Part shown: one piece after another, positions 56,954-64,000 of the stretch
Numbering within the stretch: the first letter of the stretch is position 1
Layout of the letters: every line of letters begins with the position of its first letter
Assembly: GCF_905171775.1 (NCBI RefSeq)
Contig: NC_053499.1
Span: forward strand, 81,180,907 to 81,244,906
DNA: 64,000 nucleotides
Source: Rana temporaria
Lineage: Eukaryota > Chordata > Amphibia > Anura > Ranidae
Direction of reading: 5' to 3'
The notes under the pieces: model-generated
Seen by the model: only the letters and a program-made list of their open reading frames with translations
What the model was told of the DNA's origin: nothing
Database searches by the model: none
Program-made: the position numbers and the translations under genes

Positions 56954-59785
56954 ATGACAATATCATTTTTATCCATTAATGCCCGGGGATTGAACCAACC
57001 GGCGAAGAGGTTTTCTATGTGGTCTGAAGCCTCCAGACAAGGGGTGGATATTTTATGCGTGCATGAAACACATTTCCAGCTACACAAAGCCCCTCACTGC
57101 TCACATAGGAACTTCCCATTTGTGTACCTGGCATGCACACCGGACAGCAAGACTGGAGGTGTGTTACTGGCCATTAGGGACTCTCTGGCTTTTCAACCCA
57201 AAGAGTTTATCACGGACGAAAGTGGCAGACACATAATCATCACGGGGGACCTCAACTCTGAGCCGTACACACGACCGAACATGTCTGCTGAAACTGGTCC
57301 GCGGACCAGTTTCAGCAGACATGTTCGGTCGTGTGTAGGCCCGAGCGGACAGGATTCCAGCATACATTTGCCCGCCGGGCCTTTTTCCAGCGGGCAAATA
57401 TTTCTGGACTCTGGTCGTCTGTACAGACCTACCGTACATGTCCGAGCGCCCTCCATCCCTCGCATGCGTCGAATGACTTTGACGCATGCGTGGAAGCATT
57501 GAACTGGCAGGGCCGCCCACGTCGCCGCGTCATCGTCGCGGATTTCTGTATGATGGTGAGTACAGCCACCATACAGAAATCCCCGGGCAGACATGTACGG
57601 TGAAAATGGTCCGGCGGACCGGTTTCATCGTACATGTTTGGTCGTCTGTACACGGCCTAAGCCGTACACGATTGTCACTGTATATGCGCCCAATGCACGC
57701 CAACTACGCTTCCTACGCAAGGTGATCGACAAAGCTAAATCCATTCAATATGGGAACCTCCTGGTGTATGGAGACTTTAACATCACCTCTGACCCAAAAG
57801 TAGACAATTCTGGAGGTAAACCCAAGGGTACTCCTGCACTACAACCCCTGCTTCACGCCGAAGAGCTGTTCGACGCGTGACGATGTCTTAACACGAGCGA
57901 AAGAGACTATACCTTTTTCTCAAATAGACACGACACATATTCTCGTATAGATATGTTTTTAATGGACAAACGGTTGTTACAACATGTTGAAAAGGTGTTG
58001 ATTCACGATATTACAGTACATGGTCAGACCATGCTGCTATTTCTATGTCAGTTGCTGAAAAAGGAGTCTCCCTCTCACCCCCCATCTGGCGCTGCAACAC
58101 TAAACTGCTTCAGGAACGACACTGTCTACAGCACGCTACTCTACACCTTAAAAATTACCTCCTAGAAAATTCAGGCTCGGTAGAGGACCCAAGTGTGTTC
58201 TGGAACGCACACAAGGCATACATGAGGGGCATCCTAATTCAATTAGGGGCTAGAGAAAAAAAAAGGAAAGCACAACTATTTGACAGGGCTCTCTCAAAAT
58301 TGCGGGAGTTAGAATCCCAAAATAAGAAATCACCCTCAGAGTCCGTAACTAAACAACTAAATAACCATAGAGAACACCTCAGGGAACTCTATTGCATAAA
58401 ATTACTAATCCCCAAGACATAGTGAAGTAATTTGCAGATTACTACAGCTCCTTATACAATCTGCATAAAGACCCTGATACACCTCAACCAACAACTGAAT
58501 CTATACAAACGTTCCTGAACCAAGTACGCCTCCCATCCCTGACAGTTGATCAGCTCGAGGAACTTAGCTCGCCCATCCAGCCCCATGAGGTAGAAAAAAT
58601 CATCCACTCTCTTCCTACCGGCAAATCACCTGGCCCTGATGGTTTTTCTAATGAATACTTCAAAACGTTCAGTGGTATTCTGGCACCCCACTTAACTAGG
58701 GTTTTCAATAAAGCTGCGGATACTGCTACCCTGCCCCATGAGATGCTTAAAGCTCATATAGTAACGTTACCAAAACCAGGCAAAGACCCTAATACCCCGG
58801 CAAACTTTAGGCCCATATCCCTTCTTAACACGGACACTTAAGTCTACGCGAAACTACTAGCCAAAAGGCTGTCCAATTTCATCCCTTCTCTTATACAACG
58901 CGACCAGATGGGCTTTGTTAGGGGGAGACAAACCTCCAATGCAACACAAAGGATAATCAATGTTATACACCAGGCTGAGAAAACTCAAACGCCTTCTCTG
59001 CTGCTCTCAATTGACGCAGAGAAGGCGTTCGACAGAGTCCATCGGATTTACATGAAAAGTGTTTTAGACAAATTTGGCTTTGCAGTAAACATTCTTAATG
59101 CTGTTATGGCCCTCTACTCTGCTCCGTCTGCACAGGTATACTCCGGGGGCTTTTTTTCAACACCCTTTGATATTACGAATGGGACCAGGCAAGGCTGCCC
59201 CCTGTCTCCGACAATTTTTAACCTAATGATTGAACCACTGGCCGAGGCGGTCCGCACGCATCCCTCAATATTGGGCTTCCAGTTTGGCGATAGCACACAC
59301 ACTATAAATCTATTCGCAGATGATGTGATTCTGTTCTTGACCAACCCACTGGTATCACTGAAAGAAGCACATGCACTCCTCACATCCTTTTGGAGAGGCT
59401 TCCTACTATAAAGTCAACTTCACTAAATCTCCGATTCTCAACCTAGGAGTGGCATCCCATACTAAAACCGCTCTACAAACCCAACTGCCATATACCTGAA
59501 GCACGAGAGGCATCACATACCTGGGTATTGTGCTTACGAATCAGGTGTCCGATCTCTCTAAAGCCAACATGCCCCCACTGATCGCCAAACTCGAGGCCCA
59601 ACTTAGAGATGTAGCGAAAAAGGAATTGTCATGGATGGGTAGGATATCTGCTTATAAAATGCTGATACTACCACAAATTCTGTATGTGTTTTGCACCTTA
59701 TCAGTACATATACCGTTTCATTATATTATGAAATTGGCAGACCTCGGGTGGAAATATATATGGAATGGCAAGACAAGGAATTGCC
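56954..59785 (+). pseudogene. L1-2 ORF2, endonuclease/reverse transcriptase, broken and truncated
   Basis: It starts MTISFLSINARGLNQPAKRF, then ILCVHETHF. A MITE (57262-57657) interrupts. Next YTIVTVYAPNARQLRFLRKV and NLLVYGDFNITSD, a TGA after EELFDA (57879), YTFFSNRHDTYSRIDMFLM, then a frameshift near the SDHA motif. The RT has SPGPDGFSNEYFKTF, FRPISLLNTDT followed by TAA, GFVRGRQTSNATQ, SIDAEKAFDRVHR, NGTRQGCPLSP and LFADDVILFL, so the catalytic FADD is kept. Further frameshifts occur near 59395 and a TGA near 59500 before truncation. Confidence 0.9.
57262..57657. mobile_element. PIF/Harbinger-like MITE, about 396 bp
   Basis: The ends are GCCGTACACACGACCGAACA and, as complement of the right, GGCCGTGTACAGACGACC. 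Flanks TGA (57259-57261) and TAA (57658-57660) are an imperfect 3-bp TSD. Excision restores DLNSKPYTIVTVY-like coding text in L1-2. It is a relative of 27297-27798 (shared ACATGTCTGCTGAAACTGG). Confidence 0.82.
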
Positions 59786-59930
59786 GAGAGGGGTGTGACC
59801 GGAAGATGGTGGAGTAGAGACAGACGCGCTCCACAGCTACAGCCACGCTCCTCCACCCCGACTAGGATTAGATGATGTCTCCATCATATACCATCTGAAA
59901 ATCGGCTTCTAAACAGCTTGTTACGGCAGT

Positions 59931-61063
59931 GTGGACTGTGACTATAATTCCCTACAGAAGACATCTTCCTGGACGGACTGTGTCTCTAAACCAGGCACGA
60001 ACAGTGGTGGTAGGAACCGGGGGATGAGGAGGAAAAAGGTGGTTATTGAATCACCTGGAGAGGAGCAGCATAGAGAGCCATCTCTGGAGCCGCGGATATC
60101 CAAGCCGCCCGGACCGGGTAGGCAGTTCAAGCAGACTCCCCTGTCTCAGTCGGAGATTCAGCGGTACTTTCCTCTGACGCGGTCAGCCGCAAGCAGGCAC
60201 AGCGAGATCAGGTCACGTGGAGTAGTGACGTGTGGGGAGACGCTTAAGCCTGTGGTTGTTCTCTCCACGAACCCGACGGTGGGGACAGAGATGTTGCAGG
60301 CTGGAGGAGGAGAGGTAAGGGAGAGCGGAGGAATTGAAAGCCTGAAGGCCCAGAGAGACCTGGGAGATAGAGGGACAGTATATACAAAGCCCCCCCAAAG
60401 AGACCAGGAGTCAGAATTTAATGTATTGAAAGCTATGTTGCAAGCTCTTCCAACAAAAGCAGACATGGAGACGCTGGTGAAACGCATGGAAGAAGCCCAC
60501 CGCAAGGATATGGAGGTGGTGCAGGAAGAAGTACTACAAATATCAGATAAGTTGGATAGAGATGAACTGTTGTTGGCAAATTTGGATGTACGGGTCTCGG
60601 CTATAGAACAGACATATATGTTAAAAATTGATCATATGCATCTGAGGTTGGAGGAAATGGAGGACCGTAGCAGACGCAGGAACTTAAGATTTAGAGGGGT
60701 CCCTGAAACGGTCGAGAAGGAGTCTCTGCAGACAATGATAAATGGGTTATGTAACCAGTTGGTGCGCTCCCCTCCCCCCAGGGGTTTGAATTTAAAAGAC
60801 TCCATAGAGAACTGGGCCCCCGCTCAACGAACTTGGACAGGCCTAGAGATATAATTGGGTGCTTCCATAGATATGCTCACAAAGAGATGGTCAGCAGAGC
60901 ACTGTGGGAAGCTGGTGAGATTGTATCTGAAGGGGTGCAGATAAAAATCCTCCCTGACTTATCTAAGGCCACGCTACAAGGAAGGGCCATGTTGCGCCCC
61001 TTATTGGACAAAGTAAAGGGAACGGGGGGAGTTATAGATGGGGGTACCCAATATAGAGGTTGA
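59931..61063 (+). pseudogene. L1-3 ORF1, one frameshift
   Basis: The likely ATG is at 60024 (MRRKKVVIESPGEEQHREPS). A long N-terminal region, TKADMETLVKRMEEAHRKDM coiled coil, then MHLRLEEMEDRSRRRNLRFR and GVPETVEKESLQTMINGLCN mark the coil and RRM start. A frameshift near 60800-60833 leads to PRDIIGCFHRYAHKEMVSRA and VQIKILPDLSKATLQGRAML, the ORF1p C-terminal domain, ending at 61063. One indel separates it from an intact ORF of about 345 codons. Confidence 0.85.
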
Positions 61064-63223
61064 GGAAGGTCAGAAGACGGGAGTGACCCCACTTTTTTCC
61101 TTCCCTTGTGCTCCCCCCAATTTTTTTTTTTTTTTTTGAGGTTTGTCTGACTCCTCCCTACTTGCCGGCCCAGACCTTTTCCACCGGATGGGGCACGATG
61201 GAGCACGATGGAGTAGGAGTTACACTAACTAAAATAGCACAATTCACTAAGGATTAAAAACTGAGATAAGAAGATATAGAACTAAGGGTCTGAGACACGA
61301 GACTAAATATATATTTTTTGGGGGTAGGAGTATATTTTTGGGGCGGTATATTTTTGGGGCACTTATTTTTCCCCCTTCACCCTTTTGAGGGTGAGTTGTG
61401 TGGGATCTTCTGGGAAAATTTCCCCTTTTTTTTTTCTTTTTTGGCCTTTTTCTTTTTTTTAGGGTGTGTGTTTTTTTCTCTTTCCACTAGGACCCATGGG
61501 AACAGAACCATGGGGTTATTTATACAAGGTTTCTTCATTGCACAAAAAGTCACTGACTCACAGGATACACTGGACTTTATATGTTAGAGTTAAAGCGGGG
61601 GTTCACCCTATTAATAAAAATATATATATATTTTTTTCCTCTAGCATAAGATGAGGCATAGTAGCGCGAGCTACAGTATGCCTGTCTTTATTTTTTTATC
61701 CCCGTACTCACTGTGCAATCGTAGAGACAAGATTACGACTCCCAGCGGGGAATGGGCGTTCCTATGGAGAGAGAAGGTGATTGACGGCCGGCTCTGGCAC
61801 GTCACGCTTCTCCGGAAATAGCCGAAATAGGACTTGGCGCCTCACGGCGCCTGCGCATAGTCTGTGCGCAGGTGCCGTATAGCGCCGCGAAGAGCCGAGA
61901 CCTGTTCCGGCTGTCTTCGGGGAGCGTGACGTGCCAGAGCCGGCCGTCAATCACCTTCCCTCTCCATAGGAACGCCCATTCCCCGCAGGGAGTCATAATC
62001 TTGTCTCTACGAGTGCACAGTGAGTACGGGGATAAAAAAATAAAGACAGGCATACTGTAGCTCGCGCTACTATGCCTCATTTTATGCGAAAAATTTGTTA
62101 TGGAGGGTGAACCACCGCTTTAAGAGAAAATGTGTATAAGAGAATAATGATAGTAGGGATTGATAAGTATATGTGAAGAGATATACACATTGGGTTTTTT
62201 TTTTCTTTTTTAGGGGTTTACTTTTTTTTTTTTTCTCTCACTAAAAGGTGGAAGGCTGGGTGAGGGAGGTGGGGAGGGAGGTGACATCGGGGGGGGGGGT
62301 CAAACTCGGGGGGCCTCCTGTTTTCTGGGCTCCCTGTTCGATATATGGTAATAAAGATAACAAATATAAGTGGTGAAGTGGCCAAGATGAGGGGTGGGGG
62401 GAAGGGGTAGTACAGATAGTTTTTGTACCCCCTTTTTTCTCTTCTGGTTTTCATATATGTCTGAAAGGGCAAAGGGGGGGTAGGCTGCTGCCGTTGCTGG
62501 GATATAGGTGGTATACTCTTTTCCCTTCCCCCTTTTTTTTTTTTCTTCCAGTTTTTATCTCCCCTGAAAGGAGCCCCGCCTTACAAGTGTGAATAAGCTC
62601 TATTGGTTAAGGAGGGGGGGGTCCCCTCCTATGGGAGTGTATAGGACCCTTGGAGTTTGGTAGTATTAATTTTGAGTAAACTTGACTGGAAAGTGAGATA
62701 AAGTGAGTAAGTGAGATAAATAAGAAAGTGAGACAAAAAATTAAATAAAAATACACACAATAAATAAATATAATTAGTGACCATGGAGAGTGAGAAGAGA
62801 AGTAGAGGGTTAGTATTAGATAATAGATATTAGATAGTAGACATCAGGAAAAAAGGGGAAAAGAAGGGAAAATCTGCGGGTGGGGCGGGGGGGAAGGAAA
62901 GAAGGAAAAGGAAAGGGAGAATGAAGGGGAAGGGGGGAGGAAGAAGAGATGGAAGAGAAGGATGAAGATAGTCGGGGGGGGGTGGAGGGAAGCTGGGTGG
63001 GAGCCACTTGACCATTCCATTATATCCCCCCAGAGTAGGTATACACCCACGGTGATTACTGGAGAAGCATCCAGCCTTGGGTGTTTGTTTTTCCCTTAGG
63101 GGCATAGAAAAGGGGGTGGGGTAGGTACAAAGGTACCAGGGTAGTTCTTGTTTTTTTTTTCTCTCTCTCTTCTTCCTTTTCTCTCTCTTCCCTTCCTCTC
63201 CTCTCCTCCTCCCCTCTATCGAG
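61064..63223. other. L1-3 inter-ORF spacer rich in G and T runs
   Basis: No gene seen apart from a nested MITE (61594-62119). There are many long T-runs (61124, 61428, 62198, 62536, 63150) and G-runs, and a purine-rich block GGAAGGAAAGAAGGAAAAGG (62893) followed by a pyrimidine-rich TCTCTCTCTTCTTCC block (63163-63215). Confidence 0.75.
61594..62119. mobile_element. TTAA-flanked MITE, Kolobok- or piggyBac-like, 526 bp
   Basis: TTAA lies at 61590-61593 and 62120-62123. The ends are AGCGGGGGTTCACC and, as complement of the right, AGCGGTGGTTCACC. The interior is almost one long hairpin: GGCATAGTAGCGCGAGCTAC and the following 150 bases return as complement from about 61918 to 62080. Confidence 0.9.
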
Positions 63224-64000
63224 ATGGGGACAATAAAAGTAACCTCCCTGAATGCCAAAGGACTCAATATACCAGAAACACGGAAAATGATGTTAAAGGA
63301 TTTAATTAGGTGGGGGACAGATGTGACCTTCGTACAGGAAACTCATTTTAGGGGAGGGGGCCTGCCATTTCTTCAGAACAGATTTTTTCCATGCGTCTAC
63401 CATGCGATGAATCAGGAGGCGAAGTCCAAGGGAGTATCAATTTTGATCTCTAATCGAGTAGCATGGACTTTACAAGATAAACGCCTGGATCTTAATGGCA
63501 GGTTCCTTTTCCTGAAGGGGAGTATAGGAGGGGTTAAGGTAACTCTGGCTATGCTGTATGCACCAAATACTAAACAAGATGGATTCATTAAGAAAGCGCT
63601 TACAGAATTAGTTGAATTCTCAGAGGGGAAATTAATTTTGGGAGGAGATCTTAACATTACTTTGGATCCCAAAATGGATGCATCTTCAGGGGTCTCGTCG
63701 ATCCCAGGAAAGATCAGAAGGGGGATAATAAAGAAACTATACGAGGTACAATTAGTGGATGTGTGGAGGACTTTTCATGCAGATGAAAAGGACTATACTT
63801 TTTTCTCTGTTCCACATCAAGTATATACACGTATAGATATGTTTCTTATCCCTCACTATCTGATCACTTCAGTATCATAAATAACAATTGGGAATATAAC
63901 GTGGTCGCATCATGCCCCGATCAGTATGTGCCTCTCCCTATCTAATACGGTATTCGCCCAAGATAGAACTTGGCGGTTGAATGAGAGTTTGTTGCAAAAT
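63224..64000 (+). pseudogene. L1-3 ORF2 N-terminal endonuclease domain, frameshifted, truncated by window
   Basis: It starts MGTIKVTSLNAKGLNIPETR, then VTFVQETHF, AKSKGVSILISN, LILGGDLNITLDPK and YTFFSVPHQVYTRIDMFLIP. All main endonuclease motifs are present. A TAA follows near 63878. The continuation WSHHAPISMCLSLSN in another frame supplies the expected S/H-H-A-P motif and RTWRLNESLLQN. One or two indels break the frame. Confidence 0.88.

Larger units (their letters stand above)
54541..59785 (+). mobile_element. L1-2, L1-type LINE truncated on the right by L1-3
   Basis: It starts GGGGGGCGTGGCTGCTGG followed by CCAAGATGG, a 5' UTR like that of L1-1. ORF1 and ORF2 follow. ORF2 stops abruptly at WKYIWNGKT, where L1-3 begins (GGTGTGACCGGAAGATGGTG, about 59786). 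The rest must lie beyond the window. MITEs are nested at 55643 and 57262. Confidence 0.88.
59786..64000 (+). mobile_element. L1-3, L1-type LINE, 3' part outside window
   Basis: The 5' UTR starts near 59786 inside L1-2 ORF2. ORF1 (59931-61063) and the start of ORF2 (63224 on) are present, separated by an unusually long 2.2 kb spacer with a TTAA-type MITE. The insertion into L1-2 makes L1-3 the younger of the two. Confidence 0.87.

Overview
This window looks like nuclear DNA of a vertebrate with a large, repeat-rich genome. An anuran amphibian is the best guess, inferred only from the mix of repeat families: Penelope-like elements, hAT/BED transposons with GTTCGGGTTCGG-type ends, a TTAA-flanked repeat with AGCGGGGGTTCACC ends, and L1-type LINEs. 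I found no convincing host gene, and no rRNA, CRISPR or bacterial-type operon. Almost every base can be assigned to a mobile element, and most elements sit inside one another. Many boundaries can be fixed by target-site duplications (TSDs) visible in the sequence.

Layout. 1-4993 is the 3' part of a hAT transposon (hAT-A) with a broken transposase, a tandem array and a nested 1.6 kb hAT-type element (2626-4249). 4994-6152 is the right part of another hAT-like element. 6153 to about 22440 is a decayed Penelope-like element (PLE-A). It is interrupted by a young 10.4 kb Penelope insertion (PLE-B, 6341-16755), a truncated L1 and several MITEs. From about 22600 to 44188 there is a second hAT (hAT-B), split by a third Penelope element (PLE-C, about 23959-33811), an L1 (33908-39825) and small hAT relatives. 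44250-46760 is an L1 3' fragment with a hAT-type insert that contains a tRNA-like segment. 46976-49710 is PLE-D. 49712-51850 is a Tc1 copy split by a solo LTR. 52614-53523 is a Tc1 fold-back element. 54541-64000 holds two L1 elements, the second inserted in the first, with four MITEs in or beside them.

The most interesting unit is PLE-B. It has a perfect 15-bp TSD, an inverted 1.8 kb arm, a 5'-truncated copy of its coding end, a long terminal direct repeat, an open ORF1, an open RT/GIY-YIG ORF2, and a second copy of the terminal repeat. ORF2 overlaps ORF1 in the -1 frame and has no AUG before its conserved N-terminal region. An A AAA AAG heptamer lies in the overlap, so -1 frameshifting is a serious possibility. 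The decayed PLE-C shows the same -1 overlap. Hammerhead-ribozyme-like motifs occur in the terminal regions of PLE-A, PLE-B and PLE-C, each off consensus at one or two core positions. A 1.1 kb ORF-less palindrome at 34741-35846 copies the inverted-arm-plus-direct-arm architecture of PLE-B.

All other coding remnants (hAT-A, hAT-B, PLE-A, PLE-C, PLE-D, L1s, Tc1) carry frameshifts, stops, deletions or insertions and look dead. Family names come from motifs read by eye. No database search was possible.
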